Shown here: positions 32,457 through 44,652 of the stretch, one piece after another | Numbering within the stretch: the stretch's first letter is position 1 | How the letters are laid out: every line of letters starts with the position of its first letter | Assembly (NCBI RefSeq): GCF_040869045.1 | Contig: NC_090321.1 | Span: forward strand, 141,227,689 to 141,291,688 | DNA: 64,000 bases | Reading direction: 5' to 3' | Source: Eurosta solidaginis | Lineage: Eukaryota; Arthropoda; Insecta; Diptera; Tephritidae | The notes under the pieces: model-generated | The model's input: only the letters and a program-made list of their open reading frames with translations | Database searches by the model: none | Told to the model about the DNA's origin: nothing | Position numbers and translations under genes: made by a program

Positions 32457-33737
32457 GCATGCCTGCTTTGAGTCTTCGTTTTCACCATCTGGATTAACAA
32501 AGTCATGAGCCTGGACATTCGTGCAATTTTAGTGATGTAAATTGTATGGCGCCAGCGCCAGTGCGGTGCCAGCTCAATGGTAGCTCATTGACGAAATGAC
32601 TCCAATCGAATATTTGACGTTACTTAGTAGTGAGTGCGTAGTACATTTCACTTGCGCTATTGAGTGAAACGACATTTGTGTGTCAGGCACGAGTTTGGTG
32701 TTATTGGCGCTACTGGCACTGATGACACTGAGCTGATGGCGGTAGCGCTGGTAGTTCAGCTTTTGAATCAGAGAAAGAATTGATGACCCGTGCAAATTAT
32801 TATGGCTTTGGCCGTGTAAATTATTATGTTGTATTTGCACCAAATAAATGCTGCGGACATAACAACCGGAGTCATTTTTGAGTTGTATATTTAAAATTTA
32901 ATGCACAATTAATATGGGTGTGTTTGAGCGGCGAAATAATAACAGTAGTATTGCTAAAGTGCTGCTAAGTTGATGGAATGTCGCTAATTTCCTAGCGATT
33001 ATCAATAGATTGTCAATATTACGTTCAACGGGCACGCGTAATTGCCACATCTGCTCAAATTTTCCAAGTTTTTCCATTCTTGATTTAACTTAAGCTGTTA
33101 TGCCAATATTTTTCTGCCAGTTTTTTTCAAATAGGTAATTTTTCCAAAAGCAAAATAAATTACAGAAAAGATTACAGAGTTAAACAGCTTAAAAATTCAG
33201 ATATGTTGGTTATACACAGAAATACAACAGAGGGTTGTGTCTCCGCTTTTCGCAAGCGTTGAGATTCACCACGCGTGACAAGCGTGATTCACCACGTCCA
33301 AATATCACAATCCACGGATAGGTACCGGCGGGTTTGTATGGGACTTAGGCTGTTATGCCAAAGTAAATACAAATCTTTACCGATAACTGTGTTATCGATT
33401 AACTTATCGAATTCTAACAAAGTAATATTGCATTGTCATCAGAGTTAAACATGTGTGCAAAATTTCAGCTCAATCGGACACCGGGAAGTGTATCAAATTT
33501 AACTTGCAAGATTCCATTACAGACAACAAAAGTGAAACTAAATAAAAGCTTATAAAAACATAGGCATTTCGAAGTGGGATTTTTCAAAATTTGCCCCTAC
33601 GACCCAAAGGGGGGGACATCAGAATTCGTTTTAGAGGTATGGTTCCTTCGGCAAAGTTTCTTATGTTGATCCCTAGAATATGATTTTCACAGAGCAATGG
33701 GCGATTTTTTTGCCTCCCCACAAATCGACCCGGCCTA
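32457..33737. other. No gene recognised
   Basis: Mixed-composition DNA. The minus-strand frame 32574-32843 shows no domain. The part 33590-33735 resembles the repeat near 26340-26440. Confidence 0.4.
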
Positions 33738-35191
33738 TTGTACAGGTATAAAGGAATCGAGATAGATATAGACTTCCATATATCAAAATCATCAGTATCG
33801 AAAAAAAAAAACAATTGATTGAGCCATGTCCGTCCGTTAACATGATAACTTGAGTAAATTTTGAGGTAACTTGATGAAATTTGGTATGCAGGTTCCTGGG
33901 CACTCATCTCAGATCGCCATTTAAAATGAACGATATCGGACTATAACTATGTTGAACTTATGACGCAGAAGAGAAAATTAGTAAAGTTTTAGACAATGGG
34001 CGTAGCACCGCCCACTTTTAAATGAAGGTAATTTGAAAGTTTTGCAAGCTGTAATTTGGCAGTCGTTGAAGATATCATGATGAAATTTTGCAGGAACGGT
34101 ACTCCTATTACTATATGTATGCTTAATAAAAATTAGCAAAATCGGAGAAGGACCACGCCCACTTAAAAACCAATTTTTTTAAGTCAAATTTTTACAAAAA
34201 ATTTAATATCTTTACAGTATATAAGTAAATTATGTCAGCATTTAACTCCAGTAATGATATGGTGCAACAAATACAAAAATAAAAGAAAATTTCAAAATGG
34301 GCGTAGCTCCGCCCTTTTTCATTTAATTTGTCTAGGATATTTTTAAAGCCATAAGTCGAACAAAAATTTACTAATCCTTGTGAAATTAGGGAGGGGCTTA
34401 GATTCTAGGACGGTAATTGTTTCCTGTGAAAAGGGGCGAAATCGGTTGAAGCCACTCCCAGTTTTTATACACAATAAACCGTCTGTCCTTCCGCTCGGCC
34501 GTTAACACGATAACTTGAGCAAAAATGGATATATCTTTGGTATACAAAATTACCGAAATCCTACTATGACCACGCCCTTTTTTCGATATCGAAAATTACG
34601 AAAAATGAAACAAATGCCATAATTCTATACCAAATATGAAAAAGGGATGAAACGTGGTAATTGGATTGGTTTATTGACACAAAATATAACTTTAGAAAAA
34701 CCTTTGTTAAATGGTTGTGATACCTACCATATTAAGTAGAAGAAAATGAAAAAGTTCTGCAGGGCGAAATCAAAAGCCCTTGGAATCTTGGCAGGAATAC
34801 TGTTCGTGGTATTACATATATAAATAAATTAGCGGTACCCGACAGATTATGTTCTGGGTCACCCTGGTCCACATTTTGGTCGATATCTCGAAAACGCCTT
34901 CACATATACAACTACCACCACTCCCTTTTAAAACCCTCATTAATACCTTTAATTTGATACCCATATCGTACAAACACATTATAGTCACCCCTGGTCCACT
35001 TTTATGGCGATATCTCGAAAAGGCGTTCACCTATAGAACTAAGGCCCACTTCCTTTTAAAATACTCATTATCACCTTTCCTTTGATACCCATATTGTACA
35101 AACGCATTGTAGAGTCACCCCTGGTCCACCTTTATGGCGATATATCGAAAAGGCGGCCCACTCCCTTTTAAAAAACTCATTAACACCTTTG
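33738..35191 (+). repeat. GTCC repeat family, copy C (truncated at both ends)
   Basis: Enters at TTGTACAGGTATAAAGGAATCGAG, missing the outer hairpin. It runs through the CCACGCCC blocks to about two array units and stops inside a unit at CACCTTT, where copy D begins. Confidence 0.85.
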
Positions 35192-37602
35192 ATTGGATAA
35201 CGGTTGGTTGTTGAGGTATAAAGGAATCGAGATAGATATAGACTTCCATATATCAAAATCATCAGTATCGAAAAAAAATTTTATTGAGCTATGTCCGTCC
35301 GTCCGTCCGTTAACACGATAACTTGAGTAAATTTTGAGGTATCTTGATGAAATTTGGTGTGTAGGTTCCTGGGCACTGATCTCAGATCGCTATTTAAAAT
35401 TGACGATATCGGACTATAACCACGGCCACTTTTTCGATATCGAAAATTTCGAAAAACCGAAAAAGATAATTCATTACCAAAGGCGGATAGAGCGATAAAA
35501 CTCGCTAGGTGAGTTGAACTTATGACACAGAATAGAAAATTAAAGATGGTAATTTAAAAGTTTTGCAAGCTGTAATTTGGCAGTCGTTGAAGATATCATG
35601 ATGAAATTTGGCAGGAACGTTACTCCTATTACTATATGTATGCTTAACAAAAACTAGCTAAATCGGAGATAGACCACGCCCACTTAAAAAAAATTCTTTT
35701 TAAAGTCAAATATTAACAAAAAATTTAATATCTTTACAGTATATAAGTTAATTATGTCAACATTCAACTCCAGTAATGATATGGTGCAAGAAAATACAAA
35801 AATAAAAGAAAGTTTCAAAATGGGCGTGGCTCCGCCCTATTTTATTTAATTTGTATAGGATACTTTTAATGCCATAAATCGAACAAAAATTGACCAATCC
35901 TTGTGAAATTTTGTAAGGGCTTAGATTCTAGGACGGCAACTGTTTTCTGTGAAAAAGGGTGAAATCGGTTGAAGCCACGACCAGTTTTTATGCACAGTCT
36001 ACAGTCTGTCCTTCCGCTCGGCCGCTAAAACGATAACTTGAGCAAAAATCGATATGTCTTTACTAAACTCAGTTCACGTACTTATCTGAACTCACTTTGT
36101 ATTGGTATAAAAATGGCCGAAATGCGACTATGACCACACGCACCTTTCCATATCAAAAATTACGAAAATGCAAAAAATGCTATAATTCTATACCAAATAT
36201 GAAAAAAGGGATGAAACATGGTAGTTGGATTGGTCTACTGATGCAAAATATAACTTTAGAAAAAACTATGTAAAATATGCGTGACACCTACCATACTAAG
36301 TAGAAGAAAATGAAAAAGTTCTGCAGGGCGAAATCAAAAGCCCTTGGAATCTTGGCAGGAATACTGTTCGTTGTATTACATATATAAATAAATTAGCGGT
36401 ACCCGACAGATGATGTTCTGGGTCACCCTAGTCCACGTTTTGGTCGATATCTCGAAAACGCCTTCGCTTATACTACTATCACCATTCCCTTTTAAAACCC
36501 TCATTAATACCTTTTATTTAATACCCGTATCGTACAAACACATTATAGAGTCACCCCTGGCCCACCTTTATTGCGATATCTTGAAAAGGCGTCTACCTAT
36601 AGAACTAAGGCCCACTCCTTTTTAAAATACTCATTATCACCTTTCGTTTTATACCCGTATTGTAAAAACGCATTCTAGAGTCAACCCTGGTCCACCTTTA
36701 TAGCGATATCTCGAAAAGGCGTCCACTTATAAAACTAAGGCCCACTCTCTTTTAAAATACTCATTAACACCTTTCATGTGATACCCATATTGTACAAACA
36801 AATTCTAGAGTCACTCCCTGGTCCACCTTTATGCCGATATCTCAAAAAAGGCGTCCACCTATAGAACTAAGGCCCAATCCCTTTTAAAATACTTATTAAC
36901 ACCTCTCATTTGATAGCCATATCGTACAAACAAATTCTAGAGTCACTCCTGGTCCACCTTTAGTGCTATATCTCGAAAAGGCGTCCACCCATAGAACTAA
37001 GGCCCACTTCCTTTTAAAAAACTCATTAACACCTTTCGTTTGATACCCATATCGTACAAACAAATTCCAGAGTCACCCCTTTATGGCGATATCTCGAAAA
37101 GGCGTCCACCTATAGAACTAAGGCCCACGCCCTTTTAAAATACTCATTAACACCTTTCATTTGATACCCATATCTTATAAACAAATTCTAGAGTCACCTC
37201 TTTATGGCGATATCTCGAAAAGGCGTTCACCTATAGAACTAAGGCCCACGCCCCTTTTAAAATTCTAATTAACACCTTTCATTTGATACCCATATCGTAC
37301 AAACAAATTCTAGAGTCACCCCTGGTCCACCTTTATGGCGATATCTCGAAAATACGTCCACCTATAGAACTAAGGCCCACTCCCTTTTAAAATACTCATT
37401 GACACCTTTCATTTGATACCCATATCGTACCAACCTGTCCACCTGTAGAACTATGGCCCACTCCCTCTTAAAATACTCTTTAATACATTCCAGGGTTACC
37501 CTACATCTTCCTACATGGTGATTTTCCCTAATTTTGTCTTCATAACTCTCAGCTGAGTTTGTAATGTTCGGTTACGCCCGAACTTAGCCTTCCTTACTTG
37601 TT
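35192..37602 (+). repeat. GTCC repeat family, copy D
   Basis: Starts at GATTGGATAACGGTTGG, about 35 bases inside the normal end, joined directly to the array of copy C. It contains GTCCGTCCGTCCG near 35294, the middle blocks, about eight array units (36440-37500), and the terminal hairpin and TTCCTTACTTGTT end. Confidence 0.87.
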
Positions 37603-37967
37603 TAATTTATATTTATATATATGTCGCTATATGTCGCTTATGTAAATCTGTTCTGTACATATCACACATCTTATATAGCCGATTATTCGGATTTACGAAT
37701 GGGATAAAATGATTTCTTATCTCATTTCGTGAAAAGTATGAAGTTTTCGGCACAGCCGAAGACAGTCCCGTCCTTTCTTGGTCCCTATTTATCAGGCTAT
37801 GGAAAAATGTTAATTTTGCATAAGAATACATAAGTATACACAGCAATTTTATTCGTCAATTATGGATTGAGAGCGATCAACTCGCCCGAAATATTGTCAT
37901 ATCCAGTTCAAATTTCAAGCAGAAAATTTAAAGCGATTTTAGTCCTACAGAGCATTTGAAAAATTGA

Positions 37968-38403
37968 GAATGTTACCAATTGTTCGCCAAAAGACGCAAG
38001 GTTTCGCTCAAATTTCTGTCAGGCCGAAAAGCGCGACCGGGAAACCAATGTTTAGAGAGTGCTGTCCTCTTAAACGAAGGCGGTCATGAAGCACCCAGTG
38101 GGTTAGGTTCCGAGATGGTCGGGCTTGGTACCGGAACGTACCGGATCTGCCTCCGGCGGGGACCATAACACTCACCTAGGCCTTCGGGGAGTGTCCTTAT
38201 CGCTACAACAACAACAAGCACCCAGTGAAGATGATAATATTCCACGCACTTTTCACAACAAATGCTACTATAGTCAATGTACATACTTCGTGGCTGCGAA
38301 TGAAATAAACTCTCGAAAAACTTCCTCAGAACGTAAATATCGAAGGGATTTTCCAGCAGGCAATAGACATTTTTTCTATAATTTATTAAAAGATTTTTTA
38401 TAA
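37968..38403 (+). pseudogene. Unrecognised ORF interrupted by a short retroposon
   Basis: If the insertion 38101-38215 and one 12-bp duplication copy are ignored, the frame before it (GRKARPGNQCLESAV, NEGGHEAPS) continues in phase into EDDNIPRTFHNKCYYSQ and KYRRDFPAGNRHFF and stops at 38401-38403. There is no ATG near the beginning (an in-frame TGA lies at 37965), so it could be an exon or chance. No domain recognised. Confidence 0.3.
38101..38215 (+). mobile_element. Short retroposon with (CAA)n tail, 5'-truncated copy
   Basis: Flanked by AAGCACCCAGTG at 38089-38100 and 38216-38227. Shares TTCCGAGATGGTCGGGC, GTACCGGATCTG, CCTTCGGGGAGT and the CGCTACAACAACAACAA tail with 20805-21052. Confidence 0.88.
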
Positions 38404-39519
38404 TAATGAAGAAACTTTCCATGCATATTAGATAGATTTTTTTATTTCAAGAAAAATTTTAAGTACTGTTTTGAGAAAGAAATTCCTATGGCGAAAAATC
38501 AAGCCCCTATTTTGAAAACAAATTTTTTGCATGTAGAATTGATATCTGGTCACAGTTATTAAAAGTTACGATCTCCGCTAGTTCTTGGTAAATAGATTGC
38601 ATTAATATTCTAAGTTTTATTACTTTATTAAACCAAGTTCATGTTGTATAATTAAAATTCGTTTGCGAGCAACTTTATAAAGATCTGACACGAGACAAAT
38701 GTACTACGTATGCATTGGTATACGTACATATATGTATGTATATACCTACATATATAACTAATAAGGTCAACACAATAATCTGTCACTCAATTTAGAAGCT
38801 TGGCACTTTTGACGGCCTTCACAAAGATCGCAACACATTCAATCGCGAGCTTGACGAAGCATCCATATTTATGACACTGGAAAAAGCTAACGTTGCTTTT
38901 TCTGTTTTGTCCATGACCAACACGCGCTCACATACCACACGTCTATAAAGTGCAATACTTTTTCTGAAACATGGGAATTCCTCATTAGAAAATTTGAATA
39001 CGAGCATCAATAATAAAGGTGATAAGTATCATAACCTGGTGAATGCTTTATATTTTGTTGCTTGCACGTGTTTCAGCAGCCACCTTCGTTACTACGTTAT
39101 CAAATGTCAGTCAAACATTTTTAATATGGTTGTGATAATTCGCGTATCCCGACCATAAGAAGTAAGGGCCTTAGCTCAAATTCTTAACATACATATGTAT
39201 GTACACAAATCAATATCGATACTTATGTATTAGTAAATACCGTGTAGGAGTTTAAAACTTTCATTGAATGAAAATATATTTTACTTATAGGTGCTAATGC
39301 ATGGGCCATGCACAAGGACCTAAGAGGTAACCAGATAATTACTGACGTTGATGTCCCCTGAAATCAAAAGCTGTCATCACGCCATCCAAGAGATGCAATG
39401 GACGAAGCATGAAAAAGTAAAGTTGTGACAGGACGACGAAGTGAAGGACGCATTCTAGGAGTGCCTAGAAAGTGGTTTTTTCCCACGGCCAAACGTGTAA
39501 TCATTTCTTCTAGAAGAAA
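38404..39519. other. No gene recognised
   Basis: AT-rich with TACATA-type runs near 38730-38760. No coding motif. The segment 39300-39500 might be further RTE-like sequence, but no motif is legible. Confidence 0.35.
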
Positions 39520-39755
39520 ATTTGTCTAAGCGGGGCGCCCTTCGGCAGTGTTTGGCAAGCACTCCGAGCGTATTTTTGCCATGAAAAGCTCTCAATGAAA
39601 ACTCATCTGCTGCAGATGCCGTTCGGAGTCAGGATAAAACAAGTAGGTCCCGTCCCGCCAATATGTAGGAAAAATCAAGAGGAGCACGACGCAAATTGGA
39701 AGAGAAGCTCTGCCTAAGATCTCTTCGGAGGTTATCGCGCCTTAAATTTCTTTAA
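39520..39755 (+). mobile_element. tRNA-derived SINE, copy 2 (head missing)
   Basis: Matches the body of copy 1 from TTTGTCTAAGCGGGGCGCCC through GAGGTTATCGCGCCTTAAAT. The tRNA-like head is absent. Confidence 0.8.
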
Positions 39756-39769
39756 ACATGTAATCAGAT

Positions 39770-40290
39770 CGCCACGTTATGAAGTGAAACACTTCTACCG
39801 GAAGAAAAAAGCAGAGACAAAAAGGCGTGATACGAGGAGCTTGACTTACTAACTACCCGGAATAGCACCGGCAAATTTAGCCAAGAAATTCGGCGATGGA
39901 CAGAAGCCCGGGCAAACTCCTGTATAAAAGAAAACGGCGCCCTGGTAGCCGATGTTCAGAGGGTGCTTAGATTATGTAGGGAACACTTCGCTGTGCTCCT
40001 AAATGAAAAGAGCGAATGGAATACCTTTTCCCCCACCAGCTTATGACCGTCTATAACTGGATTATACCAGATTACAAAAACAACAAGGCCGCGAGCTCTG
40101 AGGGATTGCTATTCAAATACGACGGCGAATAGTTAGTAAGGCGCATGCATCAACTTCCATGCAAAATATTTTTGGACGAGCGCATGACCGACGATTGGAG
40201 TCTAAGTGTTATTGCAAACTACACCAACTACGCGGAATCAGGCTTATTATCACGGCTGCCACACTGAGTTTCCATTTGGGACCAAAATTT
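39770..40290 (+). pseudogene. RTE-like endonuclease-RT linker and N-terminal RT fragment
   Basis: Peptide blocks IPDYKNNKAASSEGLLFKYDG, LVRRMHQLPCKIFLDERM and TDDWSLSV correspond to the RLKNNKAAGSDGLPAELFK, LCKIWLDE and W-SLSVICPIHKKG region of the RTE-like pol family. A TAG near 40128 and several upstream frame changes break it. It lies between two SINE copies. Confidence 0.75.
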
Positions 40291-40334
40291 ATTGAAGAAT
40301 GGACGAAAGTTTTATTTAATTTTATTTGTATATA

Positions 40335-40570
40335 AACCACTAGGCAAACGTATTTCTAAGCGGCGCCGCCCCTTGGCAGTGGTTTGGCAAACACTCCGAA
40401 TATATTTCTTCCATGAAAAGCTACTCAGTGAAATTCATCTGCCTTGCAGCTGCCTTTCGGGGTCAGCGTTAAACATTTAGGTACCGTCCCGCCAATTTGT
40501 ACGAAAAATTAACAAGGAGCAGGACTCAAATTAGAAGATAAGCTCGGCCTAAATTTCCCTTAAATTTAGG
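40335..40570 (+). mobile_element. tRNA-derived SINE, copy 3 (head missing, diverged)
   Basis: Body only: TTTCTAAGCGGCGCCGCCCC, TGGTTTGGCAAACACTCC, ATGAAAAGCTACTCAGTG, GGAAGATAAGCTCGGCC-like sequence. The most diverged copy in the window. Confidence 0.72.
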
Positions 40571-40689
40571 AAAACATAGTACATACGACGAATACGGGAA
40601 CTTGTAAATAATAACAAAATGTGCTTTAATTTAAACTGCACAAACAAAAATAAAGTGAAATTTTATGTATTGCATTTTGACATTTCCAG

Positions 40690-41560
40690 GACTAGTCTAT
40701 ATCTTTCACCGGCCAAATGTTGAGGACTTGGTTTTGGTCAAAAAGTTGGGAATGCTGATGCAATGTCAGGAAGACCATTTCATTGGGACTGCAAATACTG
40801 TTCAAAAGCTGAGGCTAAGGAGGACGTTATAGATGATCGGCTTATGACCATAACGTGTACGGATGAATGGACATGGAACAACTAAGGAAGTGACAGCTAG
40901 AAGATACAGATCTGTCACATGTTATGCAAGAGCTCGAACGAAACGAAAGACCAAATAGATAGATGACAGCAGAGAGACCTATTGGGCACAGTGGAGCAGT
41001 TTATAATTGATATCCGGTGGTCTACATCGAATATGGGAGAGTGAAGATGGTCAATGTAAGAGGAAACTGATAGTTGTTTCAAGGAAGGTCATCGGTCAAA
41101 GTGGAGGTCATCTTGGAATCACGAAGACGCTCGAGAAAATTAAGCAAATACTTACTCTATTAGGTTGGTTGCCATCAGGGCCCAAAACCCTAGGTGATGG
41201 CCAAATGAAGCGATATATTTCAAGTGCACCATTTGAAAGGATCTCCATGGATGTCGCAGGTCCATTTCCTAATAGAAACTGCCAAAACATATACGTACTG
41301 GTGGTTATGGATTATTTCAGCAAATGGCCAGAAGTATACCCAATTCCAAATCAGAAAGCGGAAATAGCAGCAGAAGTGTTTACAAACAATTGGGTTGCAA
41401 GGTATGGTGTACCAATGGGGTTACATTCTGACCAAGGTAAGAATTTTGAATCAGATGTGTTCACACAAATTGTGTAATACTTTGCATCCTCAGTCCGATG
41501 GTATGGTGTAACGATTATATAGAGCCTTGGAGGAGCACCTAAGGCAAATTCATTAGGCAC
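40690..41560 (+). pseudogene. Gypsy-type Pol fragment: RNase H end and integrase
   Basis: Upstream pieces (HRPNVEDL, FHWDCKYCSKAEAKEDV, DRLMTITCTDEW) are the region between RNase H and integrase. The open part 41007-41477 has GGHLGITKTLEKIKQ, APFERISMDVAGPFPNRN (first catalytic Asp), VVMDYFSKWPEVYPIPN and GLHSDQGKNFES (second Asp). Beyond a stop and a deletion the frame LHPQSDGMV is followed by TAA exactly where the catalytic Glu codon is expected, then RLYRALEEHLRQIH. The zinc-finger CxxC is also lost. No LTRs were found nearby. Confidence 0.85.
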
Positions 41561-42542
41561 GAACAACCTTGAACTCCGCTTTGACTCCGATAACCGAGTG
41601 GAGTTCCCTTTTTCGACTAGTCCGTCCGACAAAGTCTAAGGTCTAGCCTAATACATAGCCTGTCAGTCTAATCGCAAAACCTCACCTATTCCTAGTGTAC
41701 CGCAAGGGCCAAATCCACACTAACACAAGGGGGAAACTAAACCTGCATCATTTCTATTAACTCTCAACCAATGAATTCTGAAGAAAGCATATTTTATCCA
41801 AACAAATTTATTTTTCACAATTTCAAGTATAACTTATGGATATAATCAACATCTTAAATCTATAATCAAGGTTTTAGCTGTTCTTAGTTCCCAATACCCG
41901 GATCCTAAAACTAGATATTTAATTAATTGTAAAATAAAATATGAAATAACACTAAAGAAATATAAAAAATTTAAACTTATAAACGGAACACCCTTTTTAT
42001 CAATTCAAGTGAGGGCTACCTAAAAACATGGAAAATTTAATTAAGGTAAACCTAGAATAAAGAAATACGAATAGAAAATATATGTTAATCATTCAAGGGA
42101 ATACCCTTTCTTAATTTTCTCCCTAAAAGCTTGGTTTCCTCCAAAAGCGGTGCCGTTATTTTACGACCGCTAAAGAGCCGCCGGTATGCTCATCGTTTTC
42201 AGCGGCACTGCTTTGTTGGAAACTACGAACAATTACGGCAGACGATTCGCAAAATTTAATTTTGCATTTTTGCGTGTTTTTTTTTTTAGATTTTTTAATG
42301 TTTCCTTTCAGGGCTGCTCAACCTCTATACACTTGTACCACTTTTGTTTTTGTTTTGCCCTGAATCATAGGCACAGATTCAAATTCACACTTTGAATAAA
42401 AAAAAAAAAAATTTAATAACACTCCCATATGACCTCACATATAATTTCGAATCATATGAAAATGCTTGAATTTCTTATGAAAGTGCCAAGAAAAAGCCGT
42501 TTAAAGCGGGCTCAATTCACTTTCGATGAAGTGGAAAAAAAA
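41561..42542. other. No gene recognised
   Basis: AT-rich with poly-T and poly-A runs near 42278 and 42405. No motif found. Confidence 0.4.
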
Positions 42543-43358
42543 AAACAAGTAAGGAAGGCTAAGTTCGGGTGTAACCGAACATTCCATACTCAGCTGAGAG
42601 CTATGGAGACAAAATAAGGGAAAATCACCATGTAGGAAAATAAACCTAGGGTAACCCTGGAATGTGTTTTTATGACATTGGTATCAAATGGAAGGTATTA
42701 AAGAGTATTTTAGAAGATAATAGTTCCAAGCCATAGTTCTTTTCGAGATATCGCCATAAAAGTGGACCAGGGGTGACTCTAGAATGTGTTTGTACGATAT
42801 GGATATCAAATGAAAGGTGTTAATGAGTATTTTAAAAGGGCGTAGGCTTAGTTCTATAGGTGGAAGCCATTTAGGGATATCGCCATAAAGGTGAACCAGG
42901 GCTGATTCTAGAATTTGTTTGTACGATATGGGTATCAAATGAAAGGTGTTAATGAGTATTTTAAAAGGGCGTGGGCTTAGTTCTATAAGTGGACGCTTTT
43001 TCGAGATATCGCCATAAAGGTGGACCAGGGGTGACTCTAGAATTTGTTTGTACGATATGGGTATCAAATGAAAGGTGTTAATGAGTATTTTAAAAGGGCA
43101 TGGGCTTAGTTCTATAAGTGGAAGCCATTTAGGGATATCGCCATAAAGGTGGACCAGGGCTGGCTCTAGAATTTGTTTGTACGATATGGGTATCAAATGA
43201 AAGGTGTTAGTGAGTATTTTAAAAGGGCGTGGGCTTAGTTCTATAGGTGGAAGCCATTTAGGGATATCGCCATAAAGGTGGACCAGGGCTGACTCTAGAA
43301 TTTGTTTGTACGATATGGGTATCAAATGAAAGGTGTTAATGAGTATTTTAAAAGGGAG

Positions 43359-44652
43359 TGTTCCTTAGTTCCATAGGTGGACGCCGTTTCGAGATATCGG
43401 CATAAAGGTGGACCAGGGGTGACTATAGAATTTGTTTGTACGATATGGGTATGAAATGAATGGTGTTAATGAGTATTTTAAAAGGGAGTGGGCTTAGTTC
43501 TATAGGTGGAAGCCATTTAGGGATATCGCCATAAAGGTGGACCAGGGCTGACTCTAGAATTTGTTTGTACGATATGGGTATTAAATGAAAGGTGTTAATG
43601 AGTATTTTAAAAGGGAGTGTTCCTTAGTTCCATAGGTGGACGCCGTTTCGAGATATCGGCATAAAGGTGGACCAGGGGTGACTATAGAATTTGTTTGTAC
43701 GATATGGGTATCAAATGAAAGGTGTTAATGAGTACTTTAAAAGGGCGTGGGCTTGGCTCTATAGGTGGAAGCCATTTAGGGATATCGCCATAAAGGTAGA
43801 CCAGGGCTGACTCTAGAATTTGTTTGTACGATATGGGTATCAAATGAAAGGTGTTAATGAGTATTTTAAAAGGGAATGTTCCTTAGTTCCATAGGTGGAC
43901 GCCGTTTCGAGATATCGGCGTAAAGGTGGAACAGGGGTGACTATAGAATTTGTTTGTACGATATGGGTATGAAATGAATGGTGTTAATGAGTATTTTAAA
44001 AGGGAGTGGGCTTAGTTTTATAGGTGGAAGCCATTTAGGGATATCGCCATAAAAGTGGACCAGGGCTGACTCTAGAATTTGTTTGTACGATATGGGTATC
44101 AAATGAAAGGTGTTAATGAGTATTTTAAAAGGGAGTGTTCCTTAGTTCCATAGGTGGACGCCGTTTCGAGATATCGGCATAAAGGTGGACCAGGGGTGAC
44201 TATAGAATTTGTTTGTACGATATGGGTATGAAATGAATGGTGTTAATGAGTATTTTAAAAGGGAGTGGGCTTAGTTCTATAGGTGGAAGCCATTTAGGGA
44301 TATCGCCATAAAGGTAGACCAGGGCTGACTCTAGAATTTGTTTGTACGATATGGGTATCAAATGAAAGGTGTTAATGAGTATTTTAAAAGGGAGTGTTCC
44401 TTAGTTCCATAGGTGGACGCCGTTTCGAGATATCGGCGTAAAGGTGGAACAGGGGTGACTATAGAATTTGTTTGTACGATATGGGTATGAAATGAATGGT
44501 GTTAATGAGTATTTTAAAAGGGAGTGGGCTTAGTTTTATAGGTGGAAGCCATTTAGGGATATCGCCATAAAAGTGGACCAGGGCTGACTCTAGAATTTGT
44601 TTGTACGATATGGGTATCAAATGAAAGGTGTTAATGAGCATTTTAAAAGGGC
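43359..44652 (-). repeat. Higher-order repeat, 259-bp dimer, five copies
   Basis: Two unit types alternate: one with TGTTCCTTAGTTCCATAGG and ATATCGGC, the other with GGGCTTAGTTCTATAGG and GCCATTTAGGGATATCGCC. The landmark GTGTTCC (GTGTT or ATGTT) falls at 43359, 43618, 43877, 44135 and 44394, spacings of 258-259. Confidence 0.9.

Noticed and set aside
32574..32843. 89-codon minus-strand frame
   Set aside because: Low-complexity His/Asn/Ser composition and no domain. Not enough to call a gene.
38819..39010. 63-codon minus-strand frame
   Set aside because: No recognisable domain and no supporting context.
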